Part shown: positions 34,453 to 46,465 of the stretch, piece by piece
How positions within the stretch are numbered: the first letter of the stretch is position 1
Layout: the number at the start of each line of letters is the position of its first letter
From: Anodontia alba
Taxonomy: Eukaryota > Mollusca > Bivalvia > Lucinida > Lucinidae
Assembly (NCBI GenBank): GCA_964016985.1
Contig: OZ024830.1
Coordinates: 64,124,550 to 64,188,549 of the forward strand
Length of the DNA stretch: 64,000 nt
Direction of reading: 5' to 3'
Position numbers and translations under genes: made by a program
The notes under the pieces: model-generated
The model's database searches: none
Told to the model about the DNA's origin: nothing
Seen by the model: the letters and a program-made list of their open reading frames with translations, nothing else

Positions 34453-35612
34453 AACTCACCTTATTGTCAGCTTATTGCCAAGGCCTGTTGTCCATCATCC
34501 ATCCGTCCATCGTCCGTCAGTCTGTCCATTGTTAGCTTTTCACATTTTAGACATCTCCTCCAGAACCATAAGTTGGATTGAGCTGAAACTTAGTAGGAGG
34601 CATTGTGGCAACATGGAGATTCAGAATTACTAAAACCTTCCGTTCCGATATCCAAGAGGGTGGCCATCTTGAAATTCTTCCAACAACATCTCCTCCCTAA
34701 CCTTAAGTCAGATTGAGCCAAAACTTGATGGGAGGCGTCACAGTGACACAGAGATTCAGAATTGCTAAAATCATTCCGTTACTGAAATTCTTCAGACAAC
34801 ATCTCCTCCCAAATTATAAGTCAGATTGAGTCGAAACTTGATTGGAGACATTGGAGTGAGATAGAGATTCAGAATTGCTAAAGTAGTTCTGTCTGTTCCA
34901 ATATTCAAGATGGCTGACATGTTGGCCATCTTGAAATCCCTCAAATGAAATCTCCTCCCAAACCGTAAGTTGGATTGAGCTGAAACTTGATGGGAGGCAT
35001 GGGGGCGACATAGAGATTCAGAATTGCTAAAATCTTTCTGTTCCAATATCCAAGATGGCTATAATGGCGGCCATCTTGAAATTATTCAAATGACATCTCC
35101 CAAACCGTAAGTTGGATTGAGCCAAAACTTGATGGGAAGCACAGAGTGACATAGAGATTCAGAATTGCTTAAATTGTTCCGTTCGGCTATCCAAGATGGC
35201 CGGCTGGGTGGCCATCTAAAAATCTTGAAACCACATCTGCTTCCGAACTCTTTGTCAGATTGAGCCCAAACTTGGTGGGAGGCATTGTGGCCACAACGGA
35301 GATTTAGAATTGCTAAAATCATTCCATTCCAATATCTAAGGTGCCCGCCATGTTGGTCATCTTGAAAATCTTCAAACGACATTTACTCCCAAACCATAAG
35401 TTGGATTGAGCTGAAACTTGATTGGAAGCATCGGAGCAAAATAGAGATTCAGAATTGCTAAAATCGTTCTGTTCCAATATCCAAGATGGCTGCCATGATG
35501 GCCATCTTGAAAATCTTCAAGCCACATCTGCCCCAGAATGGTAAATCTGATTGAGGCCAAACTTGTTGGGAGGCATTTGGGTGACATGGAGATTTAGAAT
35601 TGCTAAATGAAC
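34453..35612 (+). mobile_element. Family A element, GATTGAGCTGAAACTTG subtype (A6)
   Basis: The start is degenerate (AACTCACCTTATTGTCAGC) and is followed by GTCCATCGTCCGTCAG. About eight units of roughly 145 bp carry CTCCTCCCAAACC, AAGTTGGATTGAGCTGAAAC, GGGAGGCATTG, CATAGAGATTCAGAATTGCT, CCAATATCCAAGATGGC and GGCCATCTTGAAAT. The 3' end structure is missing. Confidence 0.65.
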
Positions 35613-36136
35613 ATGATTTAGAACTGCTTATGAAGAGTGAATAAATTAGACATAAGATTTTAATGTCATCTGGTTCTACACTGTTTGCAAATCCATTTTT
35701 TCTGATCTGTGGAGTCGAAAGGGATAATAAATGAAATTATTTGCACTTGATGAGTTACTTTTATTGAGAAGAAATTCATATAAAGAAATCCAACTCTACT
35801 CTGCTAAAGTGATATCACTTCGAAAAGCTTTGGATTCTATTTGTAGCGGTATTAATGCTTATACTGGGTAAAACTTTTGACAGACCACAGTTTGAATGTT
35901 TTTTCTTATTTTTCATGAGGTGATTGTTTATGTTCAGCCATATTTCTGGAAAAAAAAGAGAAAGAGTGTTCACAGTCTAGGCATTTATCACAGTGTAATT
36001 TTGCAGGGTACAGCATAGCTCAAGCTGTATGATTCCTCAGCTGGTGCATTTATGTTCAGTTTGAGTTTGATATACATGTAATTAATTATGGTTCCTCAGC
36101 ATAGTGCAATTAAGTGCAGAATGTGTTTCCTTTTTT
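35613..36136. other. Unassigned sequence
   Basis: A partial CTACACTGTTTGCAAAT word at 35676 marks a MITE remnant. Otherwise nothing recognisable is seen. Confidence 0.4.
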
Positions 36137-37836
36137 AGCTCACCTGAGCAAGAAGTGCTCATGGTGAGCTATTGTGGTCAGTCAATGTCCGTTGTGTGTC
36201 GTCCGTCGTGCGTCGTCCGTTGTGTGTCGTGCGGTGTCAACAATTGCTTTAAAAGCCTACTCATCCTACACCCCTGGGCCAGTTGACTTGATACCTGGTA
36301 GGAAGCATAGGGGTGATTTGTAGATCAAAAATAGCTAAAATCGTTCCAATCGGAAATCCAATGGCTGCCATGGCCGCCATCTTGAAAATCTATTTTTTGC
36401 TTCTTCTCCTGAACCGAAAGGCCAATTGACTCCGAACTTGCTAGGATGCATCAGGGTGATTTGTAGATCAAAAATAGCTAAAATCCTGCAGATCAGAAAT
36501 CCAAGATGGCCGCCATATCTGCCATCTTGAAAATCTATTTTTCACTTCTCCTGAACCGAAAGGCCAATTGACTCCAAACTTGCTAGGAAGCATCAGGGTG
36601 ACTTGTAGATCACAAATAGCTAAAATCATGCCAATCGGAAATCCAAGATGGCCGCCATCTTGAAAATCTATTTTTCGCTTCTTCTCCTGAACCGAAAGGC
36701 CAGTTGACTCCAAACTTGCTAGGAAGCATCAGGGTGACTTGTAGATCAAAAATAGCTAAAATTATGCCGTTCAGAAATCCAAGATGGCCGCCATGGCAGC
36801 CATCTTGAAAATCTATTTTTCGCTTCTTCTCCTGAGCCAAAAGGCCAATTGACGCCAAACTTGCTAGGAAGCATCAGGGTGACTTGTAGATCAAAAATAG
36901 TTAAAATCTTGCTGATCAGAAATCCAAGATGGCCGCAATGGCCGCCATCTTGAAAATCTATTTTTGGCTTCTTCTCCTGAACCGAAAGGCCAATTGACTT
37001 CAAACTTGGTAGGAAGCATTGGGGTGACTTATAGATCAAAAATGGCTAAAATTGTGCCTAACAGAAATCCAAGATGGCTGCCATGGCAGCCATCTTGAAA
37101 ATCTATTTTTCGCTTCTTCTCCTGAACCGAAAGGCCAGTTGACTGGAAACTTGGTAGGAAGCATTTGGGTGACTTGTAGATCAAAAATAGCTAAAATCAT
37201 GGTGATTGTAAATCCAAGATGGCCACCATGGCGGCTATCTTGAAAATCTATTTTTCGCTTTTTCTCCTAAACCCAAAAGTCAATTGACTCGAAACTTAGT
37301 AGGAAGCATTTGGGTGACTTGTAGATCAAAAATAGCTAAAATCGTTCTGATCCAAAACCATGGCCGCGATCTATATTTAGCTTCTTCTCCTGCACCGAAA
37401 AGCCAATTGACTCCAAACGTTAGGAGACATTGGGGTGACTTGTAGATGAAAAATAGCTAAAATCGTGCCAATCGGATAACCAAGATGGCCGCCATGGCAG
37501 CCATCTTGAAAATCTATTTTTCGCTTCTTCTTCTGAACAGAAAGGCCAATTGACTCGAAACTTGGTAGGAAGCATTTGGGGTGACTCGTAGATCAAAAAT
37601 AGCTAAAATTGTGCCGATCGTAAATCCAAGCTGGCCGCCATTTAGAGTTTGTTCAAATGATCATGCTCCATTGACTGGCATGCCATATATATTCTTCTTC
37701 AAAATTAAGAACTGCTTAAATGATGATCTTTTCATTAGTTGGGATGACAGGATTGGAAAAATGTTGCATAACATCTGCATATCTGCAGTAGCTATGTCAC
37801 TCAGGTGAGCGACCCGTGGCCTGTGGGCCTCTTGTT
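36137..37836 (+). mobile_element. Family A element (A7) with intact ends
   Basis: The 5' hairpin is AGCTCACCTGAGCAAG..GTGCTCATGGTGAGCT, then GTCGTCCGTCGTGCG. About ten units of roughly 140 bp have GAACCGAAAGGCCAATTGAC, AAACTTGCTAGGAAGCATC, GTAGATCAAAAATAGCTAAA, AAATCCAAGATGGCCGCCAT and GCCATCTTGAAAATCTATTT. The 3' end has CTCAGGTGAGCGAC, GGCCTGTGGGCC and CTCTTGTT. The units carry the palindromic AAGATGGC..GCCATCTT dyad described in the findings. Confidence 0.8.
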
Positions 37837-37950
37837 GGTTTTTTTTGGTGCAGTGCATTTTTATGCAATGCAGATTTGATATGATTTATGTTTCTGTCCC
37901 TGGGTCATGCCCTGGGATGGGACTAGGGGCCAAAATGTATACAAAATTTT

Positions 37951-38245
37951 AGCCGGCCTAGGTGGCTCAGTTGGATGCGCCATCCGACTGGAGACCAGGA
38001 GGTCGCGGGTTCAACCCCCGCCGAGGTCAGCAGCAACTTTCGTGGAGATCGATCATGAAATATTTTCTACGGTCATTCTCTCCCTTCCACTGATTCAAGA
38101 AGGGCAGTTGTCAGTTTCTGGCGAAAGAATGTGCACAATACTGGTTAACCACTCAGAGGACTAAGCCTGCCCAGTAAATGTGTGGTTAGGTAAACTGACT
38201 GCACTCAACATGATCCTATTGGGTTGACTGGGCCGTAAAACCTCA
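37951..38245 (+). mobile_element. tRNA-derived SINE, about 295 bp
   Basis: The head has an A box in TAGGTGGCTCAGTTGGATGC and a B box in GCGGGTTCAACCCCCGC, which also forms a perfect T arm of five pairs. The body reads GATCGATCATGAAATAT, CACTGATTCAAGAAGGGCAG, CACTCAGAGGACTAAGCCTG and GTTGACTGGGCCGTAAAACC, ending in an A-rich tail. It is transcribed by RNA polymerase III if active and depends on a LINE. Relatives lie at 20672, 50505 and 52735. Confidence 0.85.
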
Positions 38246-38865
38246 ACACAAACAAAGTATACAAAATTTTACAATGTTTAAGTTTACATTCAAATTTACA
38301 TTCACATTTACATCAGTGTTTCTCTTGGAGGTCATGACTTGGGTACTTTGTATGCTAGGAAGTTGAAATTTGGTATGCTACTTACCCAAATGATCAAATT
38401 TGCTTTTACAACAAAACCGGAATATAAAAATCATATTGTGTATGAGAAATAAAATGTCAAAGTGAAGCAAGACAATTTGATTTAAATAGACTTTTAAAAC
38501 GTCGACTAACCTTTGTGTGTTTGGAGGGCAATATAAGAAAAAAATTAACCAGAAGATTTTGGAACTTTTTTTTTTTAAGAAATCTAGGGAAGGACTCCTA
38601 ATTACATTCATATCAAGTTGGTATGCACAGATCCACCAGAAGTGGCTGGGGCCAGGAACTTTTTGACCAACATAAGGGCCTTTTCTCACATTACATGTCA
38701 TAATGTCTGTTTTCTAATTTGATGCCCCCAAATTTGAAGAAGTTGAAGGACATACTGCTTTTCCCTTTTCTGTCTGTAAAACTGTATATATTTTATATAA
38801 TTATATAAGAACTGTTAAAGCTAAGGTTCTGAAATTTCATATGAAACATCAGCCAACCTGTTTTT
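38246..38865. other. Unassigned sequence
   Basis: A 107-codon minus-strand frame (38378-38701) shows no known motif and contains a lysine run from poly-T. No element ends were seen. Confidence 0.4.
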
Positions 38866-40759
38866 TGTCCCCCGCCTTTTCGAAGAAAAGCGGAGGGACA
38901 CTGTTTTTAGTTTTCCGTGGTGCGTGGTGCGCGGTGGATGGCGCTTGGTGCGTGGTGCGTGGTTCCGAATTTTTAGTAGGTACTTTGTCCCCTTAACTCC
39001 TCCCATAGTTTTTGTCCGATCCTTTTGAAACTTTACAGGTGTTTTAAGGGTGGTCTGAAGATGTGCATGTGGTTTTTTCAGAATCCTGAAATAATTTTTT
39101 ATCACTTTTTCCGCATTTTTAACTTAGACATTTTTTGAGTTCTAATATTACAGAAGTCTATAGGGAGTAGGTACTTTGTCCCCTTAACTCCTCCCACAGT
39201 TTTTGGCTGATCCTTTTGAAACTTTACATGGGCTTTTAAGATGGCCTGAAGATATGCATGTGGTTTTTTCAGAATCCTGAAATAATTTTTTATCACTTTT
39301 TCCGCATTTTTAACTTAGACATTTTTTGAGTTCTAATACTACAGAAGTGTATAGGGAGCAGGTACCTTGTCCCCTTAACTCCTCCCACAGTTTTTGGCTG
39401 ATTCTTTTGAATTTTACAGGTGTTTTAAGGATGGTCTGAAGATATGCATGTGGTTTTTTCAGAATCCTGAAATTAATTTTTATTACTTTTTACACATTTT
39501 GAACATAGACAGTTTTTGCGTTCTAATATTACAGAAGCGTATAGGGAATAGGTACCTTGTCCCCTTAACTCCCCCCACAGTTTGTGGCCGATCTTTTTGA
39601 AACTTTACATGGGCTTTCAGGATGGCCTGAAGATATGCATATGGTTTTTTCAGAATCCTGAAATAATTTTTTATCACTTTTTCCACATTTTTAACTTAGA
39701 CATTTTTTGAGTTCTAATACTACAGATGTATATAGAGAGCAGGTACCTTGTCCCCTTAACTCTTCCCACAGTTTTTGTCCGATCCTTTTGAAACTTGACA
39801 TGGGCTTTCAGGATGGCCTGAAGATATGCATGTGTTTTTTTCAGAATCCTGAAATAATTTTTTATCACTTTTTCCGCATTTTTAACTTAGACATTTTTTG
39901 AGTTCTAATACTACAGAAGTATATAGGGAGCAGGTACCTTGTCCCCTTAACTCCTCCCACAGTTTTTTGCTGATCCTTTTGAAACTTTACAGGTGCTTTA
40001 AGGATGGTCTGAAGATATGCATGTGGTTTTTTCAGAATCCTGAAATTATTTTTTATTACTTTTTAAATGTTTTGAACTTAGACATTTTTTGAGTTCTAAT
40101 ATTACAGAAGTCTATAGGGAGTAGGTACCTCGTCCCCTTAACTCCTCCCACAGTTTTTGACCGATCCTTTTGAAACTTTATGTGGGCTTTTAGGATGGCC
40201 TGAAAATATGCAGGTGGATTTTTCAGAATCCTGAAATAATTTTTTATTACTTTTTCCGCATTTTTAACTTAGACATTTTTTGAGTTCTAATATTACAGAA
40301 GTGTATAGGGTGCAGGTACCTTGTCCCCTTAACTCCTCCCACAGTTTGTGGCCGATCCTTTTGAAACTTTACAAGGGCTTTTAGGATGGTCTGAAAATAT
40401 GAATGTGGTTTTTTTCAGAATCCTGAAATAATTTTTTACCACTTTTTCTGCATTTTTAACTTAGACATTTTTTGAGTTATAATACTACTGAAGCGTATAG
40501 GGAGTAGGTACCTTGACCCCATAACTCCTACCACAGTTTTAAGCCGATCCTTTGAAACTTTACAGGTGCTTTAAGGATGGTCTGAAGATATGCATGTGGT
40601 TTTTTCAGAATCTTGAAATTATTTTTTATCACTGGTTTCCTGCTTCAATACTTAGGTAATTGATACAGGACCAATGGTCCTCTGGTTAACTTTACCATTT
40701 TTAACACCTCAAATAAAAATAAGGCGGGGGACATAAATTCCCCATGGAATTTGCTTGTT
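38866..40759 (+). mobile_element. Family D element (D2) with nine ~190-bp units
   Basis: The 5' hairpin is TGTCCCCCGCC..GCGGAGGGACA around TTTTCGAAGAAAA. Instead of GTCC repeats it has GTGGTGCGTGGTGCGCGG. Nine very regular units start near 38975 and repeat at about 190 bp with CTTTGTCCCCTTAACTCCTC, GATCCTTTTGAAACTTTACA, GGTTTTTTCAGAATCCTGAA and TTAGACATTTTTTGAGTTCT. The 3' end has GGCGGGGGACA (exact inverse of the start) at 40723-40733, then TTCCCCATGGAATT and GCTTGTTTT. Short frames in the array are repeat translations. Confidence 0.85.
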
Positions 40760-42463
40760 TTTTTTGTTTGTTTGTTGGGTTTTTTTCTTATCCATCAGAC
40801 TTATTCTTATAGAGTTAACCTTATTTTTTTTTTTCAAAAAATAAAATACAAGCTCATTAACTCAATTACAGTTCAGGGTCAAGGGGGTAGATGAACTAAT
40901 CAGATGTGCCCAAATTCAGTAAATGTACAGAGGTATGTGGTTTGCTCCAAGTCAAGCGTAAGTAAACAAAATCAGAGAATGAAATATTACATACTTTACT
41001 GTCCATTACAATAGTCATTCGACGCTCACCTGACACTGTTGCTTCCTGTCCAGTTAGAGGCTGATTAGCAGTTCATTCGTACCACCCAGACTCAATTGCC
41101 CATGTCTGGGTTTCTGTCGGGTGGGGGAGGGAGTTGATCATACAACTAGGATAAAGTCAATATATTGTATTAGATAAAAGCGTTTTATAACCTGAAATTC
41201 ATCATAATCTTAAATGTAGGTGCAAATCTGAAATTGATAAATTGGTGTCATCCCAAAACCTGTAATGGAATTGTCCACTCAAAGTCGCAAACTTCATCCA
41301 GAGCTATTCTCTTAGTCTGCCTATCAGTTAAGCTTCCCAAAAGAATTTTTAGCAAACACACTCTATAAATACCTCTGACCTTGTTTTTTTTTGTGTAAAA
41401 AGTGCAGCTGTCTGTTCTCATCAGACACAAACTTGTTTGTCCTGACATACGGTAATAGAAATGGTCCCAGTCAATTGAGCTAAATTGTATGGCAGTTATA
41501 ACACTTTTTTTGCTTTGGCAACCATCAACTTAGATAGCTATTTTAGTTTATTTGATAATATTCACACTTCTGATAATTATAACTGAAGAAATGTTAAATG
41601 TATGAGTCCTGAGATTTCATCTAAAGGTAAATTGTCAAAGAGTGGTGTATCAGTATTTCCTTTTCATTCAAACTTATAATTGCATAGTTATCAAGGCTTT
41701 TGATATTTGGTGTACAGTTTAGGGTTAAGATGGAGCTGACTTACTGACTTATGGATTCTTCCTGTGTTCAGTCCCTTTTTGACTTTGTCATTTTTTTTTC
41801 AACTTTTGAACGAGCTGATAATGGTTCCTAAGCATGATGACTTTAAGTCCAGTAAGAGCTTGATGTAAATATATGTTTTCTCAGCAAAGTGTATTTTTGT
41901 TCAATACAAATTTGATATAAATGAAGTTTCATCAGTACAGCACATTTATGCCAGTAGTTGACATTTAAACTTTTTTTTGGTGTAGATTATTTCTTTTCAT
42001 GTCTCTTGTCGAAAAAAAACAAAAAAAAAAACAAAAGTCTGCAATTTAACATCTGTTTGTGTTTCTTACTTTAACTTCTTTCTGGCTTTATCTAAAGAAC
42101 ATTCATTCTTGTTCTTCTGTATGAAAGTATTTTGTACAAGTCCTCGTAGATTATAATGATAACCATTTTTCTGACACTATCCTGCCTCTTGATGCTTATC
42201 ATAATTTATATAACCAAGGAAGTATGTAAACATTTAATGCCATTATTTCTGACCCCGACACAAGGTGTTATTAAACACATTATATAATAAGAACCCATGC
42301 AATCAGAACCAGTTTTGCACTAAGAACAGACATATCTTGTTATGATCTTCTGGATTGTACCTACCAGAGCCACGAAAACTGCTTCTATGGTGTTATAGAT
42401 GGGAATCTGCATAGCCGTGCAAAACGACACTGCTAATCTTGTCTTCGGATGCAATATTTCATT
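40760..42463. other. Unassigned AT-rich sequence
   Basis: T and A homopolymers (about 40760-40850, 42012-42032) and no recognisable gene, array or element end. A 66-codon minus-strand frame at 41248-41448 has no familiar motif. Confidence 0.4.
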
Positions 42464-42567
42464 TTGTTTTCTTGTCCTCTGCAAACTGTCTGTTGTTTTC
42501 TTGTCCTCTGCAAACTGTCTGTTGTTTTCTTGTCCTCTGCAAACTGTCTGTTGTTTTCTTGTCCTTG
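42464..42567 (+). repeat. 29-bp minisatellite, about 3.5 copies
   Basis: The unit is TTGTTTTCTTGTCCTCTGCA followed by AACTGTCTG. The copies are almost identical. It yields repetitive open frames on both strands that are not genes. Confidence 0.9.
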
Positions 42568-43189
42568 GCATTGTATTTTTATTGAATAGTCTAAATTATT
42601 CAATGACGTTGTCATTATTGAACATTCACGCCACTTTTAACTTTAAATCTTTGATGACTTCAAAGACAATCAGTATGTTGTGTGGTTTGATGAAAAAGTA
42701 TTAAATGACAGGCCCAGATATGTCCCAGACTCGCCTATTTGATTTTTTTTTTTTAACATTTTGGCTTGCAGACTGTAAACTAATTCTATTGTTTTAGGAC
42801 TACACACATACGTGCGCAAGCACACATGCATGCACGCATGTGCGCATGTACTCACAAACGTTCTAGCAAATATACAATGGGGTGGAGGGGAGGGGCGGGG
42901 GTCAAAATTATGCAAAAAATGAACAGTACATGTAAAATGCACCTTTTTTTTTTTTTTTTTTTTTAAGATTTTCACCATCCAATATCTTAAATGAAAAACT
43001 TAACAGACTGTGTAGTTGCATAGCACCACATAAGGCACTTTTTCAGCCTGTCTCCACAAAAACATGTAGTCGGTACTCAGTAGAAGTGCCTTGGTGAGGC
43101 GCATCTGATGAGTACACACAACATACATTTTCGTAGAGAAATAAGAAAAATAATATGTGGAGACCCCTTCTTATCTGGAGCTATGCAGT
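42568..43189. other. Low-complexity region with alternating purine-pyrimidine tract
   Basis: 42798-42858 is rich in CACATGCATGCACGCATGTG-type alternation, and 42943-42963 is a T run. Near 43090-43145 GCATCTGATGAGTACACACA and ATTTTCGTAGAGAAATAAG belong to the small TACTCATTAGAAGC foldback family. No gene. Confidence 0.6.
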
Positions 43190-44155
43190 TGTGCAGGCTG
43201 AGTTGTGCAGGTTGAATTTCAAAATGGCCGCCATGGCAGCCAGCTTGGATATCAGAACAGTTTAGCAATTCGGAATTTCCTTGACGCCCCAGTGCCTTTG
43301 AAGAAATATCTGCCCAATCCAACTAACCGTTCTGGAGCAGATATAGATTGAAGATTTTACAGATGGATGACATGGCGGCCATCTTGGATATTGGAACAGA
43401 ACAATTTTAGCAATTAAAAATCCCCATTTCGATCAGATGCACCCCATCAAGTTTCAGCTAAATCTGACTTTCAGTTCGGGAGGAGATGTCGTTTAAACTA
43501 TTTCAAGATGGCTGCCATTGTGGCCATCTTGGATATAGGAACAGAATGATTTTAGCAATCCTGAATCTCCATGTCGCCCCAATAATTCTATTTAAATTTC
43601 AGCTTAATCCCACTTTTGGTTCAGGAGAAGATGTTTTTTGAAGAATTTCAAGATGGCCACCATGGGCCATGAAGATTTTATAGTGGATGCCATGGCGGCC
43701 ATCTTGGATATCATAACGGAATGGTCTTAGCCATTAAGATGCCTCCCATCAAGTTTCAGCTTAATCGTGACTTTGCATTAGAGGGGAGATGTTGGGCCAT
43801 CTTGGATATCTGAACGAAACGACTTGAGAAATTCTGAATCTCCATGTCGTCCTGCTAGCTCCATTCATGTTTCAGCTCAGTCTGACTTTCTGTCCTGGGT
43901 AAGATGTCGTGTAAAGAATTTCAAGATGGCCGCTATCTTGGATATCGAAACAGAACGAATTGAGCAATTCTGAATCTCCATGTCTCCCCGATACCTCCCA
44001 TCAAGTATCAGCTCAATCCGACTTTCCATTTGGGAGATGTCGTTTAAAGAATTTCAAGATGGCCACCATCTTTGATATCAAATCGGAACGAATTTAGCAA
44101 CTCTGAATTTCCATGTAGCCCCGATACCTCCCATCAAGTTTCAGCTCATAACCAA
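43190..44155 (-). mobile_element. Family A fragment (A6-like units), inverted, no ends
   Basis: About seven units in reverse orientation: CAAGATGGCCGCC, CTTGGATATC, TTAGCAATTCTGAATCTCCA, CCCATCAAGTTTCAGCT and GGGAGATGTCGTTTAAA. Neither terminal hairpin is present. It shows that the same family has inserted or been rearranged in both orientations. Confidence 0.7.
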
Positions 44156-44289
44156 CTTGGCCATTACCAATTCGGCACATAGCAAACTCGGCACATATAC
44201 CTATACATTTATGTGTCTATTTCTAGAAGTATTTTATATATTTTGTAGATAATGTTTTTTAAAAGAAGAGTTTAGAAAAAATTTTTTTT

Positions 44290-44712
44290 TTGTCTTGGCT
44301 CATGTTTATTGTGTTGGGGTTTAACGACACGTCAACCCTTGTGGGTCATTTTGTGTCGTCTCCCAGAGAAAGGGAGAAAAGAGATAGAAGAGATAGTAGA
44401 AGAGATGAAAGAGAGGAACAGGGAAGAAAGAGGAACAGGAATGAAAGGGAAGAAACAGAAGAAATAAAAACATTCCCCCTCTACCTTTACCTACTTCAAC
44501 GATAGCAGGCCTTGCCCAACTGTAAGCCAATATCAGTTGGACGCCCCGGTGACACAAGATACATGACACCTTCCCACCACCCGAGCACCCCCATCTTGGC
44601 TCATGTACTGGGACACCTGCAATTAGTGTAGACCCAGATAAAAACTGCCGAAGTGGCATGTGATCAGAGTCTACATTGTTTGCTTGAAGTACAGACATTT
44701 AAGGGTTAAAGG
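44290..44712. other. Unassigned, with purine-rich tract and MITE fragment
   Basis: 44366-44465 is purine-rich (AGAGATAGAAGAGATAGTAG and similar) and produces a charged frame on one strand. 44625-44700 contains GTGTAGACCCAGAT and GATCAGAGTCTACATTGTTT, a remnant of the GATCAG-core MITE family. Confidence 0.4.
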
Positions 44713-45046
44713 AAACAGTCTAAGACCCCGTTCAGGACCATTTTTTTCAGCATACACTCAGAGACAGTCAACTCACCAGTGCTGTCAGTGCTTTGATTAC
44801 AGCCATTATTAGATCTACTGAATCTGCATTATACAGAATATGAAGACTGTCGCGGACAAGTGTACGAAACGGACTGGCCGGGCATAATCTTATCTGTTTA
44901 CTGGGCCGTTAAACAACACATTTCCAAAACCGTTATCCTACATGAGGATTATGCATAAAGATTCTCATTCTAAAAAAAATACTAAGCTCTATGTTTTTAT
45001 TATTTTTAAAGTCAGGGCAGTAGCATCACATTTATGTGCAATTATG
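44713..45046. other. Unassigned, with a SINE-tail-like fragment
   Basis: 44870-44925 (CGGACTGGCCGGGC, TTTACTGGGCCGTTAAACAA) resembles the tail of the SINE at 37951. Nothing else is recognised. Confidence 0.35.
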
Positions 45047-45274
45047 TTAACCCATTGTATACTGAATAGACTCTCCCACACTATATATTGGAAGAGTCCA
45101 ATTTCAATTTTAGGTACGTCAGGTTATGAGATTTACATATTTCTAGAGAAAAATGGCTAAACTATTTGCAAACAGTGAAGACCCTGATCAGACGCCACAT
45201 TCTGCGGCGTCTGATCTGGGTCTGCACTGATTGCCAATTACCCTTTTACAGGTCTCCAGACTACAATGGGTTAG
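45047..45274. mobile_element. TTAA-type foldback MITE (TTAACCCATTGTA ends)
   Basis: The left end is TTAACCCATTGTATACTGAA and the right end is TCCAGACTACAATGGGTTAG. The core foldback has TTGCAAACAGTGAAGACCCT, GATCAGACGCC and its inverse GGCGTCTGATCTGGGTCTGC. Confidence 0.75.
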
Positions 45275-46107
45275 TGTGAAAACATAGGTAGATATGACGC
45301 GAATAGACAAGCTATGCTGTCATGCGACAGCTCATGTTTTGAATGAGTTATAACCCTCTTTCCACTTTAGCATTTTGTTTTCAGTTTTTGGATTTGTTGA
45401 CCCGGAGAGATTACATGTATACTGTTAGAATGTGTCAGCCGTTTGGGCAATAGTTTAGTTAACCTCATCTTAGATTGATAAGCATACATAATGTTTTAAG
45501 AACACAGTATCTAGTCTTTGTTTTCTCAATAAAAGTTGAAATTTGAATTGCTTGTTTCTTATTTCACCTTTAAATTACATACAGAAGTGAAAAGAGTTTA
45601 ACACCAGGTAAATTGCAAAAGCCCACACCTGTGTGGTACAGTTTGATTCCGGTGTAAAAGTTTTTTGTTTTTTTTCTCCAAACTGCTTTATCTGAGGTAA
45701 AATTCTTTCCCTGGGTAAAAGAACTGATGGTAGGGCTGTCCCTTTATTATGCTATAGCTGAGGTCACACATTGACTGTTTGTTGACAAAGCAGAGCAACA
45801 GCATCAAATGCCAGAAGTGATGCTGTATTTCACCAGTCTAAGCTGTTCATAAAAATAATTTATCAAAATCATACTTGTTTAACTTGACTTATTCTTTATT
45901 CCGTAAAGAATAGCCTGCAATATGATGGTGGGGTATTGTTTTCTCTTTGGATGTCCATGTGCCTATCTGCTTACCAAACACTGGACCAACAAACAGGTAG
46001 ATATTGGTATTTTCCACTTCATTTGTGCTTCAGTCTATTATTGAATAAGGCATATTGCACCTGTATGATTTAGCATTGTTTGAATGGATATTGTGCTAAA
46101 ACCCTGT
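45275..46107. other. Unassigned sequence
   Basis: No gene, array or element ends recognised. Confidence 0.4.
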
Positions 46108-46302
46108 ATAACCCATGTCCTGCTGAACCCGGATATACCCTGCCTTTGCAAACAGTGTAAATTCAGATCAGTTGGCTTATCTTGATCTGCACTGTGCCAT
46201 TAAGTATATGAATTATAGCAACAATCCGGATCGAAAAATCTGATTGGCTGAAAATTATAAGTGGGTGTGGCATCTTAATTTATTCAGCAGGACAAGGGTT
46301 AA
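46108..46302 (-). mobile_element. TTAA-type foldback MITE, second copy of the 22309 element
   Basis: The ends are ATAACCCATGTCCTGCTGAA and TTCAGCAGGACAAGGGTTAA. The interior holds CCTTTGCAAACAGTGTAAAT, ATCAGTTGGCTTATC and TTATAAGTGGGTGTGGCATC, the inverse of the left part of the 22309 copy. Confidence 0.75.
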
Positions 46303-46465
46303 TATAGACATAATATATAAGCCTATATACATGCCTAAAGAAACAATTGCAAAGTGTACATACACTGGAATCTCTTTATAAGACAATTCCTTACAAAACA
46401 ATTTTCAATATAGAATTTCTTGAAGGTGGACCCCAAAAAGTGTATCAAAATAAATGTATACATTA

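Noticed and set aside
34792..37039. Numerous minus-strand frames sharing words such as GGHLGYWN or SKFGVNWPFGSGEE
   Set aside because: They are conceptual translations of family A tandem units, ended by stops in most units; no evidence of selection on the protein.
37957..38035. tRNA gene
   Set aside because: A and B boxes and a T arm are present, but the anticodon arm does not fold properly and the sequence continues as a SINE body with relatives elsewhere.
39483..39868. Repeated 64-67-codon frames (MIKNYFRILKK...)
   Set aside because: Translations of the 190-bp D2 array.
38975..40640. CRISPR-like regular repeat
   Set aside because: Units are 190 bp and repeat along their whole length without unique spacers; the context is eukaryotic transposons.
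44290..44505. Charged Arg/Glu-rich frame of 71 codons
   Set aside because: Arises from a purine-rich simple-sequence tract; no domain.
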